DNA of 64,000 nucleotides from CAWEFA01 sp963851385 (GCA_963851385.1 CAWKPE010000012.1:278880-342879); one strand, 5' to 3'; counted from the first letter of the stretch, positions 19,316 to 29,343 are shown. The notes: generated from the letters alone by a model not told the origin. Numbers and translations: made by a program.

Positions 19316-19342
19316 GTCACCCTGAGCCTGTCGAAGGGTGAC
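19316..19342. repeat. 27-bp palindromic repeat of the CACCCTGAG-TCGAAGGGTG type
   Basis: GTCACCC (19316-19322) and GGGTGAC (19336-19342) are perfect 7-bp arms around GAGCCTGTCGAA. This hairpin is a well-known dispersed intergenic sequence in many bacterial genomes. It lies inside the hyf-like operon, in the only sizeable gap (103 nt) between hyfC and hyfE. Confidence 0.6.
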
Positions 19343-19392
19343 CGCATAGCTGAATAACATTATAAGAAAATTTAATTTCTATTTAAATAAAA

Positions 19393-20022
19393 ATGGTTAG
19401 TTTATTGATTGTCTTATATGGTTTAACGCTTATCTATTTTGCCCTTTCGGAAAGGATAAAAAATTACGTCATTTTATTAGGTATACAAGGCGTTTTGCTT
19501 TTTATTATTGCTTTTTATAATCTAATTGATATCAATACTATCGGTCTAATTTTTATTTTACTGGAGACCGTTGTCGTAAAGGCAATACTAATTCCCTATT
19601 TTCTTAATCGTGTGAGAAAACATAATAATTTAAAAAGGGTTCATGAACATTCTATCCCGGTATTTTATGCTGTTTTGGTAATTGTCTTGTTGCTGATCAC
19701 AGGCTTTGTACTGGGAAATCAACTAGAAGTAAAATCTATTCAGTCGAAATTCTTTTCTATATCTATTGCTTCACTGTTGAGTGGGTTATTCTTTGTAATC
19801 ATACATAAAAATGTATTCAGCCATTTGGTAGGATATCTTATTATTGAAAACGGAATGTTTTTACTGTCACTTGCTGTAGGAAATGTGATGCCGGTACTGG
19901 TGAGCCTAGCTATATTAGTAGATGTGTTTGTGGGCATCCTGGTAATTGGGATTTTCCTGAATAAAGTTGGTGATGCCTTTCAAAGCATCAACATTGATGA
20001 ACTTTCCCAGTTAAAAAATTAG
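19393..20022 (+). CDS. hyfE: HyfE-like membrane subunit
   Basis: This 209-residue protein has about seven hydrophobic helices and corresponds in length and position to E. coli HyfE (216). HyfE is related to NuoK in its C-terminal part. The segment FILLETVVVKAILIPYFLNR holds the Glu and Lys that NuoK-like subunits use in the membrane proton relay. It is followed by hyfF after 4 nt. The product should sit in the membrane arm between the HyfC-type anchor and the antiporter-like subunits. Confidence 0.8.
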   Translation: MVSLLIVLYGLTLIYFALSERIKNYVILLGIQGVLLFIIAFYNLIDINTIGLIFILLETVVVKAILIPYFLNRVRKHNNLKRVHEHSIPVFYAVLVIVLLLITGFVLGNQLEVKSIQSKFFSISIASLLSGLFFVIIHKNVFSHLVGYLIIENGMFLLSLAVGNVMPVLVSLAILVDVFVGILVIGIFLNKVGDAFQSINIDELSQLKN

Positions 20023-20026
20023 CATT

Positions 20027-21451
20027 ATGGCATTATTTGTATTTTTTGCTATTTCTATAATTATCAGTTCTCTTATTTTTCTGCTGAAGAAGAAACTACT
20101 TAATCTTGTTTTGACTTCTTCATTTGTTGCAGTTCAAATAGCCTTAAGTATTTATTCATTTAATCATAAAGGAGAAACCGATTCTGCTTATTTCACGTTT
20201 GATGCACTTGGAATAATCCTGTCCATAGTTTTATCAATTCTCAGCATTACTACTTTGTACCATAGTGTTCTTTACCTGAAGCGTCACAATTCAGGTATAA
20301 AAAAAGACAGTATTTATTTTGCTTCCCTGGTTATGTTAATTTCATCCATGACTGGCGCTTATTATGCAAATCATCTGGCTGTAATGTGGGTTTGCATTGA
20401 AGCGACTACACTGTTTGTAGCCATGCTGATTTATCACGAAAGATCTAAAGTGTCGCTTGAAGCTGCTTGGAAATACCTGTATGTATCATCAATAGGTGTG
20501 ACCATAGCTTTCATGGGATTATTGTTTCTTAGTGCAATTTCAAACGCACATGGGGTAAAAAGTTTAGACATTAAACAACTTGCTCTCTTGGCAAAAGATA
20601 TGAATCCGGTATTTTTAAAAATTGCATTCTTATTGATTTTAGTGGGATTCAGTGCGAAAATGGGCATTATTCCATTGCATACAGTAACTGTTGATGCTCA
20701 TACTGCAGCTCCTTTCCCTATCAGCGCTTTCATATCAACTACTTTGATGAATGTTGGTTTTCTGGGGATTTTCAGGATGTTTTCAATTGTTGAACATACA
20801 AATATAAAAGATTGGACAAATGCAGTATTAATTATTGTAGGAACAATTTCAATTGCGTTGTCTGCTGTACAATTACTGAGGATAAAACATTTTAAACGAA
20901 TGTTTGCTTTTTCCAGCCTGGAGCATATGGGAATTATCGCCCTTGCTATGTCGCTTGGGAAGCCTGGTTACTATGCCGCTTTGCTGCATATCGTCTTCCA
21001 CTCATTTGTCAAAGCAGGATTATTTTATCAAATCGGGCAGGTTTACAATTACTATAAATCCTACTGGATAAGCGACAGCGGAAATTATTTTAAAATAAAT
21101 CCTATTGGCGGACTGGTTATTATATTAGGTTTTATATCAATCACAGCAATGCCTCCATCAGGACTTTTTATCAGTGAATTCCTGGTATTCAAAGCTCTTT
21201 TTCTTACAAAACATTTTGCTCTTGCTTGTGTCATTTTATTTTTATTCACCATTATCATTTATGTTTTCGGAAAACATTTGTTTTTTCTGCTTTATTCGAA
21301 AACGCCTGAAAATATGGTTTTGGATAAGATAAAAACTAACAAATATGGAGCGATTTCACAAATTATTTTATTTGGATTGGTAGTTTATTTGGGTTTTAAT
21401 CCACCTGTATTTTTTATTAATTTGATTAATGCAGTTATTATAGCATTATAA
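20027..21451 (+). CDS. hyfF: HyfF-like antiporter-type membrane subunit
   Basis: This 474-residue member of the NuoN/MrpD family has about 14 helices. It has Glu in WVCIEATTLFVAMLIY and Lys in SAKMGIIPLHTVTVDAHTAA. The later helix reads STTLMNVGFLGIFRM, where the Lys present in the other antiporter-like subunits of this window is Asn. This may be a family trait of HyfF. Length and place match hyfF, with 4 nt after hyfE and 8 nt before the large-subunit gene. It is probably a second proton-translocating or structural module of the complex. Confidence 0.85.
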   Translation: MALFVFFAISIIISSLIFLLKKKLLNLVLTSSFVAVQIALSIYSFNHKGETDSAYFTFDALGIILSIVLSILSITTLYHSVLYLKRHNSGIKKDSIYFASLVMLISSMTGAYYANHLAVMWVCIEATTLFVAMLIYHERSKVSLEAAWKYLYVSSIGVTIAFMGLLFLSAISNAHGVKSLDIKQLALLAKDMNPVFLKIAFLLILVGFSAKMGIIPLHTVTVDAHTAAPFPISAFISTTLMNVGFLGIFRMFSIVEHTNIKDWTNAVLIIVGTISIALSAVQLLRIKHFKRMFAFSSLEHMGIIALAMSLGKPGYYAALLHIVFHSFVKAGLFYQIGQVYNYYKSYWISDSGNYFKINPIGGLVIILGFISITAMPPSGLFISEFLVFKALFLTKHFALACVILFLFTIIIYVFGKHLFFLLYSKTPENMVLDKIKTNKYGAISQIILFGLVVYLGFNPPVFFINLINAVIIAL

Positions 21452-21459
21452 AGGAAAGT

Positions 21460-22983
21460 ATGGAATCAAGTAATAATTATTCGCTTACTTTAAAAAACGG
21501 ACAACCAGTTAGCATAATGGACATACCCGTTTCCTCCTACAAGATCTTTAGCAAGGAAATGATATTGTTGTTAGGTAATAACGACAATCATTGTGTTAAT
21601 TATTTTGCTTTTCCGGTCAATAATGGTTTGCAGTTAATTGCCTGCATTGCAAATGATGCTGCCGGTAATATTATAATCCTGTCTCATAAGCTCAATAAAA
21701 TTGAGTCTAATGAATTAAATTCACTTGCCGCGTTTCATTACCCATTGCATATTTTTGAACGTGAAATTTCCGAGAACTTTGGGATAAACTTTACCGGTCA
21801 TCCTTGGCTAAAACCTGTCAGGTATCCAAGCAACAGGGCAAATAAATCTGCGAGAATAAATGATTATCCTTTTTTTAAATTAGAAAGCGAAGAATTACAT
21901 GAGGTGGGTGTAGGACCAATTCATGCGGGGATAATTGAACCGGGGCACTTCCGGTTTATTTGCAATGGGGAAAATGTTTTGCATCTTGAAATACAACTGG
22001 GATGGCAGCACAGAGGAATTGAAGAATTAATATTGCAAAAGAAAAAACTGCTTCAAAAAACTATACTTGCTGAAAATATTTGTGGAGATACAGTCATAGG
22101 ACACTCAATGGCATTCACTCAAGCAATGGAGTCATTGGCCGGAATTGAAATAGCAGAGCAGTTAAAAACAGAGCGTTCAATTGCCCTCGAGCTTGAGCGC
22201 ATTGCAGTTCATACTGCCGATATAAGTGCATTATGTACAGATGTTGCTTACAGCCTGGGAGCTAACGTATTTGGCGTACTTAGGACAGGCATTATTAATT
22301 TTACCCAGTCATGGTGCGGCAATCGTTTGGGGAAAAGTATGATCAGAATAGGTGGCTCACATTTCCCTCTCACAATGGAATTGAAAGAAAAACTACTTGT
22401 ATTGTTGAATGATTATGAAAAACGATTTATTGAAATATCTCACAGGACTTATAAACTGCCGAGTCTTGAGAACAGGTTTGATGAAATTGGAATTGTGACG
22501 GAAAAACAAGCCAGGCTGATTGGTTCAGTTGGAATGGCAGCACGAATGACAAATCTTAAACGTGATATCAGAGAGTCTCATCCGTTTGCCGGTTTTGAAA
22601 AGTACCCTTACAAAACTATTGTGTTGCCCAATGGTGATGTATTTTCCAGATTTCTTTTAAGAAGGAAAGAAGTAAAACAATCCATTCAATGGATACGGGA
22701 TGTTCTGAAAAAAGAAAGCTTTGATCAAAGCATATCAGAACCTGTTTTACAACAAAACTTAAAACCAGAAAAATTTGTTGTTTCATTAACGGAAGGCTGG
22801 AGAGGTGAAATTTGTCATTGTGCCATGACTGATTCTAAAGGTGAATTGGTAGTCTATAAAATAAAAGATCCTTCGCTGCATAACTGGAAATCTTTGGAAC
22901 TTTCATTACGAAACCTTGAGATTTCAGATTTCCCGATTAACAATAAAAGTTATAATTTAAGCTATTGCGGACATGATCTTTAA
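21460..22983 (+). CDS. Hydrogenase-like large subunit (NuoC-NuoD fusion) lacking the Ni-binding cysteines
   Basis: This 507-residue protein has an N-terminal NuoC-like domain (1-125) and a NuoD/HyfG-like domain (about 145-507). The family landmarks HRGIEE and EGWRGEI are present, but the first nickel motif is ENICGDTVIGHS: Cys208 remains and the partner at 211 is Thr, where active enzymes have CGxC. The C-terminal DPCxxC is absent, and the protein ends SYNLSYCGHDL with no removable tail. It therefore cannot hold a NiFe centre in the known way. This matches energy-converting hydrogenase-related (Ehr) large subunits. The partner electron donor is unknown. A ribosome-binding site, AAGGAAAG, precedes the ATG. 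Confidence 0.88.
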   Translation: MESSNNYSLTLKNGQPVSIMDIPVSSYKIFSKEMILLLGNNDNHCVNYFAFPVNNGLQLIACIANDAAGNIIILSHKLNKIESNELNSLAAFHYPLHIFEREISENFGINFTGHPWLKPVRYPSNRANKSARINDYPFFKLESEELHEVGVGPIHAGIIEPGHFRFICNGENVLHLEIQLGWQHRGIEELILQKKKLLQKTILAENICGDTVIGHSMAFTQAMESLAGIEIAEQLKTERSIALELERIAVHTADISALCTDVAYSLGANVFGVLRTGIINFTQSWCGNRLGKSMIRIGGSHFPLTMELKEKLLVLLNDYEKRFIEISHRTYKLPSLENRFDEIGIVTEKQARLIGSVGMAARMTNLKRDIRESHPFAGFEKYPYKTIVLPNGDVFSRFLLRRKEVKQSIQWIRDVLKKESFDQSISEPVLQQNLKPEKFVVSLTEGWRGEICHCAMTDSKGELVVYKIKDPSLHNWKSLELSLRNLEISDFPINNKSYNLSYCGHDL

Positions 22984-23456
22984 TTTGAAAATGATACAAT
23001 TTGAAGATTTGAAAATTAGTCATTCTTAACCTCTTAAAAAGGGTAATTACCTAGAATATGGCACAAAAAAAATAAACACAGAGTAGCACAGAGTCAAATC
23101 TAGAGTTACACAGAGTTTTAAAATGCTTAATACTAAAAGTTGCCATTTCCCAAGGCCAGCCGAGAGGCTGGAGGAGCGGTGGCAGGAAAATTTGGCGAGG
23201 GTGCGATAGCAACTGGGTTGAAGCTTCAAATTTTCTTGTCCCGATTAAATTTTTGTTGGTTTTGTATTACAAAACCTTACAAAATTAATATCGGGATTTT
23301 GCTACTTTTTTATCAAGAAAAAAGTAGAAGGAAGTAATTGCAAAGATGACATTTAAAGTCGAAAATAGATTTTAAATGTGCCACAAAATAGGCAATTACT
23401 CTTAAAAAGGAGAGTTGGTGGTTCTTAATTAATATTTTTAATACAATTTATCAAAT
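22984..23456. other. Long gap inside the Hyf-like cluster, repeat-like content
   Basis: This 473-nt stretch separates the large-subunit gene from the ferredoxin/small-subunit gene, while all other gaps in the cluster are 4-103 nt. It contains a locally GC-rich block (about 23140-23225) with GGCCAGCCGAGAGGCTGG and a perfect hairpin (23302-23327). It also contains several imperfect direct echoes such as the CACAGAGT copies at 23074-23115. No gene was found. It looks like inserted intergenic repeat material that may lower or uncouple expression of the last gene. Confidence 0.5.
23302..23327. repeat. Perfect 10-bp hairpin in the Hyf-like cluster
   Basis: CTACTTTTTT (23302-23311) pairs perfectly with AAAAAAGTAG (23318-23327) around ATCAAG. 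The left half and its upstream flank, ATTTTGCTACTTTTTTA, also occurs at 42001-42017 between two unrelated genes, so it is a dispersed repeat. A weak terminator function is possible. Confidence 0.55.
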
Positions 23457-24233
23457 ATGCTACAGGAAATTAAAATAATAAAACATAACGGGAAGCAGTG
23501 TATACCTGATATTCGAAAAGCTATTGTACCTGCCCCTTTTCGCGGAAAACCTATAATTACATCTGCGAAAGCAGATGAACAGGTATTGGTCGAAATTTGT
23601 CCAACTAATGCAATATCCATTCAACCAGTAAGCATCGATTTAGGAAAATGTATTTTTTGTGGAGAATGCACATTTGCTTTTCAAGATAAAATTTCATTTA
23701 CAAATGACCATAGAATAGTTACGAACAAAAGAGAAAACCTGGTTATAAAAGAAGGTGACACAGGAAATATTAAAGTTGATCCTACACATATAAATAAAGG
23801 TATAAAAAACATTTTTGGTAAATCATTAAAACTACGCCAGGTTTCTGCCGGCGGGGACAATTCCTGTGAGTTCGAACTCAATGCCTGCGGAAATGCCAAC
23901 TTTGATATGGGCCGATATGGAATTGAATTTGTAGCTTCCCCACGCCACGCTGACGGAATTGTAATTACAGGTCCTGTTACAGAAAATATGGCTGAAGCCC
24001 TTCAAATTGTATATGAATCAGTACCTGAACCCAGGATTGTTATTTTATGTGGAGTGGATGCTATCAGTGGAGGAATTTTTGCCAAAGGTAATTCTATTCA
24101 AAGGAGATTTTTAGATTCACTTCATGTCGATCTCTATATTCCAGGAAACCCTCCTCACCCGCTAACAATAATTAATGGTATTTTAGATTTGATTGGAAAG
24201 AGATTTAAACTATGCTCAAATCATAAATATTGA
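23457..24233 (+). CDS. Ferredoxin domain fused to a degenerate hydrogenase small subunit
   Basis: This 258-residue protein has an N-terminal ferredoxin-like region (about 40-85) with VEICPTNAI and CIFCGEC, and a C-terminal NuoB/HyfI-like domain (about 125-250). The ferredoxin cysteines left (48, 65, 68, 71) are exactly those for one of the two usual [4Fe-4S] clusters. In the small-subunit domain the four proximal-cluster ligands are mostly gone: Asp134 and Cys137 at the CxxC site, Asp201 in GVDAISGG, and Asn231 in PGNPPHP. The paralogue at 30659-31087 keeps all four. It is the last gene of the Hyf-like set, after a 473-nt gap. Electron transfer must differ from that in active group 4 hydrogenases. 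Confidence 0.85.
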   Translation: MLQEIKIIKHNGKQCIPDIRKAIVPAPFRGKPIITSAKADEQVLVEICPTNAISIQPVSIDLGKCIFCGECTFAFQDKISFTNDHRIVTNKRENLVIKEGDTGNIKVDPTHINKGIKNIFGKSLKLRQVSAGGDNSCEFELNACGNANFDMGRYGIEFVASPRHADGIVITGPVTENMAEALQIVYESVPEPRIVILCGVDAISGGIFAKGNSIQRRFLDSLHVDLYIPGNPPHPLTIINGILDLIGKRFKLCSNHKY

Positions 24234-24546
24234 AATCCTTTACATTTCAAACTGCATGTGTTTTAAATTAATAACTTAAAATAAGTTCTAAAACATTTTT
24301 AAATATTGCATTTTTGATTCAATTCATTTATTTAATTTTATTCTTTTGTTTACTTTTGTCGCTTCAAAAAATAAACCCATAGGATTGAAAAGTTTTATTG
24401 CGTTTTTTTTATTTTTTGTATTTACGTGTTTCTCTTAAATTTAAGTACGTGTTTCACAATAGTAATTCATATTTTATAAATTCATTTTTCAAAAGTTTTA
24501 CTTTATTGATGCTGAATAATCAGTAAGCTCTATTAATTTGATATTC
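24234..24546. promoter_or_regulatory. Intergenic region before the second cluster, with a possible -7 box
   Basis: This region is 313 nt of very AT-rich sequence. TACTTTTG at 24351-24358 fits the Bacteroidota -7 consensus, but the nearest upstream TTTG (24313-24316) is too far away, so promoter assignment is weak. A leader of about 180 nt would result. No other feature was seen. Confidence 0.3.
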
Positions 24547-25980
24547 ATGAATACAAAACTTATCTTGTTTTTAATAGTATTTGTCCCTATTGCCGGGGCA
24601 TTTGTTCTTCCGCTACTAAGTACAATTTCAAAAAATGTCAGAAATATTGCAGCATTTATTCTGGTAAGTATTTCAGTAATTTTATCGTTCATTGCTCTTC
24701 CTCATGCCATAAACGGAGTGCCATTTCATTATAACATCGACTTCCCATTGAATTTTAATTTTGGACTCCTGGGCGATGGGCTTGCCGTCTTCATGGCAAT
24801 TGTTTCAGCATTTCTAGGAGCAATTATCATTTTCTATTCCTTCGGATACATCAGTCATTACAAAAACCAGAACGAATATTACCTCATGGTGGTATTGTTC
24901 ATCGGTTCCATGATGGGTATAGTTTATTCCACTAACCTCATATTTTTATTCGTATTTTGGGAAGTGTCGAGTATATGTAGCTGGAGACTCATTGGCTTTT
25001 ACAGGGAAAAAGAATATGTCATAAAAGCAGATAAAGCATTCATCGTTACTGTATTTGGTGCTTTAGTAATGTTGATAGGATTTATTATTATATATTTTCA
25101 GACCGGAACTTTTGACCTTATTAAACTAAGAGGAACAAAAATACCGGACCTTGCAGTTCTTCTAATTCTTTTCGGAATATTTTCAAAGTCAGCTACATTG
25201 CCTTTGCATACTTGGCTTCCCGATGCCGGGGTTGCACCATCACCTGTTACATCCCTCCTTCATGCAGCAGTTCTTGTTAAAATAGGTGTGTATGTTTTTG
25301 CAAGGTTGTTCCTGGTTACATTCGATATTAGTTTTATATGGCACACAATAATACCTGTAATTGCAGCAGCAAGTGCATTAGTTTCAGCAGGAGCCGCAAT
25401 TATTGAAACCGACTTGAAACGACTTATTGCTTATTCTACCGTGAGCCAGATTGCTTTTATTTTCCTGGGCTTATCTACAGGCAGTGTTATTGGAGCAGCC
25501 GGTGCATTGTTGTATATCCTTATGCACGGCCTTGCTAAAGGCGGTTTGTTTTTGTGTGCTGGTATAGTTGAACAAAATACGAAAACAAAAGATATTACAA
25601 AACTTGGCGGTCTGATAAGTACCATGCCTATAACAGCAATAACATTTGCAATTTGTGCGTTTGCAGTTATGGGATTACCACCGCTAGGTCTGTTTTTTAG
25701 TAAAGTGATGGTGATTTGGGGTGCAATTGATGCAAAAGAGCCATGGATAGCCTTAACATTTGTGATTGGAGCAGTGCTTACAATGATATATATGCTCAGA
25801 GTTTTTGTCATGGTATTTCTTGGTGAAAATAAATTCCCTGACATAAAAGAAGGTTCATTTACAATGTTGTTTAGTGTAGTTGTACTTGCAGTACTGTCAA
25901 TCCTGGGAGGTATTATGATTAATTTCCCGGCTGATTTTGTGAATGCAATTAGTAAACAATTGATGTACGTTTATAAATGA
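24547..25980 (+). CDS. NuoN/MrpD-like proton-conducting membrane subunit
   Basis: This 477-residue antiporter-like subunit starts at the ATG at 24547 (a TTG three codons upstream is less likely). It has about 14 helices with Glu in FWEVSSICSWRLIGFY, Lys in SKSATLPLHTWLPDAGVAPS, and Lys in LLHAAVLVKIGVYVFARL, the full proton-path set. It is the first gene of a 12-gene set that reads like complex I without the NADH module. Here it probably couples hydrogenase electron transfer to proton or sodium translocation. Confidence 0.85.
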   Translation: MNTKLILFLIVFVPIAGAFVLPLLSTISKNVRNIAAFILVSISVILSFIALPHAINGVPFHYNIDFPLNFNFGLLGDGLAVFMAIVSAFLGAIIIFYSFGYISHYKNQNEYYLMVVLFIGSMMGIVYSTNLIFLFVFWEVSSICSWRLIGFYREKEYVIKADKAFIVTVFGALVMLIGFIIIYFQTGTFDLIKLRGTKIPDLAVLLILFGIFSKSATLPLHTWLPDAGVAPSPVTSLLHAAVLVKIGVYVFARLFLVTFDISFIWHTIIPVIAAASALVSAGAAIIETDLKRLIAYSTVSQIAFIFLGLSTGSVIGAAGALLYILMHGLAKGGLFLCAGIVEQNTKTKDITKLGGLISTMPITAITFAICAFAVMGLPPLGLFFSKVMVIWGAIDAKEPWIALTFVIGAVLTMIYMLRVFVMVFLGENKFPDIKEGSFTMLFSVVVLAVLSILGGIMINFPADFVNAISKQLMYVYK

Positions 25981-26065
25981 ACAAAGCTTTGACTAATTCC
26001 TTGATTTATAATTTTGAAAATTAATTTATAATTATAACTGATTACTCTTTAAATAAAGTCTTTTC

Positions 26066-27899
26066 ATGAACAATATTATTTTTTATCCAATTATTATTCC
26101 GGTTATAGCTGCCTTGCTTGTACTGGTTATTTCTAAAAAGGATTTTTGGATTAAAAGCCTGGTAAGCTTTGCAGGAGTTACGATCAACTTAATTTGTTCT
26201 ATTTTCCTTTTTGGAAAAATCGCTGTAATTTCAATTCCCTGGACTGGTTTTGGATTAAATTTTTCATTGCGACTGTACCATTTCAGCAGTTTTATTTTGC
26301 TTGCAAGTGCTGGATTTTCCTTTTTGATTGTGCTTTATTCACTGGTGTTCATGAAAGGAAGGCAAAACCTTAAACAATTTCACCTTTTCCTTTTGATTAC
26401 AGTATCTATGGTAAATGGAGCAGTGCTGGCAAATAACCTGCTATTGATGTTGTTTTTTTGGGAAGGGCTTTTAATAACTACTTTCGTCCTTATTATGGCA
26501 GGTGGGAAAAAATCATTTCCTACTGCTGTAAAAGCCCTCGTTCTTGTGGGTGTTTCAGATTTGCTCATGACCCTCGGAATTATCATGACAGGCTATCTTG
26601 CTGGGACTTTTGAAATGGATAAAATAAACCTGGCATTAAACCATTGGGGTAGTATTGCATTTATATTTTTAATGATTGGTGCAATTGCAAAGGCCGGCTC
26701 CATGCCTTTCCACAGCTGGATTCCGGATGCTGCATTAGATGCACCTTTGCCATTTATGGCTTTCCTGCCGGCCGCATTGGAAAAATTACTGGGCATTTAT
26801 TTCCTTGCCAGGATAAGCCTGAATTTATTCCAATTTAATCCAGGTTCTTCTATGAGTACATTGATGATGACAATTGGGGCAATCACTATTTTACTTGCGG
26901 TAATGATGGCACTCATACAAACAAATTACAAAAAACTCCTCTCCTATCATGCCATTAGTCAGGTAGGCTATATGATCCTTGGAATTGGTACTGCTCTGCC
27001 TATTGGAATTGTCGGAGGTATTTTCCACATGATTAACCATGCCATGTATAAAAGCTGTCTGTTTCTTACCGGTGGTTCGGTTGAAAAACAAACCGGGACA
27101 ACTGACTTGTATGAGCTTGGCGGAATAGGAAGAAAAATGCCAATAACTTTTATATGCTTTGTTGTCGCTGCTGCCGCAATCTCAGGTGTACCTCCTTTTA
27201 ATGGCTTTTTCTCAAAAGAACTAGTTTTTGATGGTGCTTTGCTAAGTGGAAAAACCTTTTACATAGTTGCATTGGCTGGAGCATTTCTCACAGCAGCTTC
27301 GTTCTTAAAACTGGGCCACGCTGCATTTCTTGGAAAGCCATCAAAAGATATCAGTAGCGTTAAAGAAGCTTCCTGGGCCATGTTAACACCCATGATTGTA
27401 ATTGCTTCCGGTTGTATTTTATTTGGAGTTTACAACCCGCTGCCACTGAAAAGCCTTATTCAACCTATACTCGGCACAAGACTTGAAGGACATAATTTTT
27501 CAGGGTTGCCTCATAATTGGACCTTAGTATATATTTCTATAGGCGTTTTGCTTCTGGCTTTGTTGAATCATATGTATGGTGTAGCAAAAACCAGGAAAAG
27601 GAATCGGCGCTGTGGATCATATTCATTATGCACCCGGGCTACATCAAATTTATAACTGGGCAGAAAAACGTTATTTCGATCCTTACGACATCGGGATGTT
27701 CTTTGTAAGAATATTCGCTAAAGTACTGTGGTCAATTGACAGAGGGATTGATTGGTTTTATGATAAATTCTGTGTATGGGTAGCAACTTCTTTATCTTCG
27801 ATTTTAAAAAAATTATATTCCGGGAATTACTCAGCATCCGTAAGCTGGGCATTAATTGGAATATTAATAATAATAGTAACCATTGTAATTTTAATGTAA
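26066..27899 (+). pseudogene. NuoL/MrpA-like antiporter-type subunit, single frameshift near the C-terminus
   Basis: The main frame (26066-27655) encodes about 515 residues of a NuoL/HyfB-type pump with FWEGLLITTFVLIMAG, IAKAGSMPFHSWIPDAALDA and ALEKLLGIYFLARI. It then runs out of frame. The remaining ~95 residues continue from about 27600 to 27899 in another frame, with VDHIHYAPGLHQIYNWAEKR and a final membrane helix. Removing one A from the A4 run at 27596-27599 restores one protein of about 610 residues. The C-terminal amphipathic part and last helix resemble the lateral helix region of NuoL. It may be a real lesion or a homopolymer error. Confidence 0.82.
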
Positions 27900-27920
27900 T
27901 TTCAATAAGGAGAATTTAAA

Positions 27921-29343
27921 ATGCCAACATTATTTATAATCATACCTTTTATTGGAATAGTTATTTTAAACTTGTTTTATTCTGAAAGATTCAAACAATT
28001 TGCATTCGGTATAACAGCTCTGGTAGCTATCGTACAGATGTGTCTATCAGTTGTAATTATCTTTACAGATTCTCCAAAAATTTTTGTCTCATGTAGAAAT
28101 AAATTACTTTGTCAACTTTTCCATAGATTTATATAGTGCCATTGTTCTTTTTACAATTGGCTTGATTTGTCTTATTTCCCTTATTATAAGAAAATATTCA
28201 GGAAATAGTGAAATTTTTAATTTCTCCCAACTTATTCTGATCATAATGATTGGAATGAATGGTGTAGCTATGGTTACCGATATTTTTTCATTGTATGTTT
28301 TCCTTGAAGTTACTGCAGTAGCTTCATTTATTTTGATTGCCAAATCACAGGAATTAAAGGCGCATTAACGGCTCATTTCAAATATCTCTTAATGTCAGGA
28401 ATAGCTACAATTTTAATTCTTTCCAGGAATTGGTATATTATTTATGACTTATGGAACACTTAGCTATGAAACATTGGCCTCAAATTTAGGCAATGCTGCT
28501 TTTTTTCCAGTGCAACTTATTGTTTCTTTTATATTTCTGATTGCAGGATTATCAATTAAAGCCGGGTTGGTACCATTTCACATGTGGGTACCCGATGCAT
28601 ACTCTGAATCCAGCCCGCCGGTTTCAATCTTACTTGCAGGTATTGTTACAAAAGCCGGAGGAATTTATGCAATCCTACGTTTAATAAAAGTTGTTTTTAT
28701 CAATATTAGTATAGTTCAGGATGTTTTTGCTTTTCTTGCCATCCTTTCAATTGTAATTGGTGCATTATTGGCAATTGGGCAGAGCAATTTCAAAAAAATG
28801 CTTGCTTATTCAAGTATCAGCCAGGTTGGCTATATTATAATAGGTGCTTGTTGTGCAACTCCATTGGGATTTTTAGGAGCATTTCTCCATTTTTTTAACC
28901 ATGCTACATTTAAATCACTTTTATTCGTAAACTCAGCAGCTGTTGAATCTCAAACAGGTACTCAAAATTTAAACAAACTACAAGGATTGGGTTCAAAAAT
29001 GAAAATAACAGCAGGAACATCAATTGTCGGCTTTTTATCAACCGCAGGAATACCACCACTTTCAGGGTTTTGGAGTAAAGTTATTATCATTATTGCTTTA
29101 TGGCAGGTAGGTTATATCCCTTATGCAATAATTGCTTTACTGGCAAGTATCCTGACACTTGCCTATTTCCTCATCTTACAGAGAAAGGTGTTTTTTGGAA
29201 AACCTTCAGAAGAATTCGCAAATATAAAAGAAGCAAACAAAGGATATACAAGTACGGCCTTATTATTGGCGATTATAATCATTTTGGTTGGAGTTGGGTT
29301 CCCATTTGTTCTGAGTTTTTTAAAGTTAAGAGGATTGTTTTAA
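27921..29343 (+). pseudogene. NuoM/MrpD-like antiporter-type subunit, three frameshifts
   Basis: The coding pieces lie at 27921-28085, about 28085-28345, about 28350-28423 and 28430-29343. Together they give one antiporter-like protein with Glu in YVFLEVTAVASFILI, Lys in IKAGLVPFHMWVPDAY and Lys in GIVTKAGGIYAILRL. The corrections needed are a missing T in the T-run at 28081-28085, a missing base at 28341-28350, and an extra C at 28423-28424. It begins after a ribosome-binding site, AAGGAG, and is followed 11 nt later by the NuoJ-like gene. Three lesions in 350 bp are unusual for an otherwise well-conserved gene. Confidence 0.82.

Noticed and set aside
21460..22983. Functional formate hydrogenlyase large subunit
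   Set aside because: The required Ni ligands are absent and no formate dehydrogenase gene or large-subunit protease belongs to this set.
23140..23337. Short ORF in the gap between the large-subunit and ferredoxin genes
   Set aside because: Composition and repeats indicate non-coding repeat DNA; no ribosome-binding site or recognisable motif was seen.
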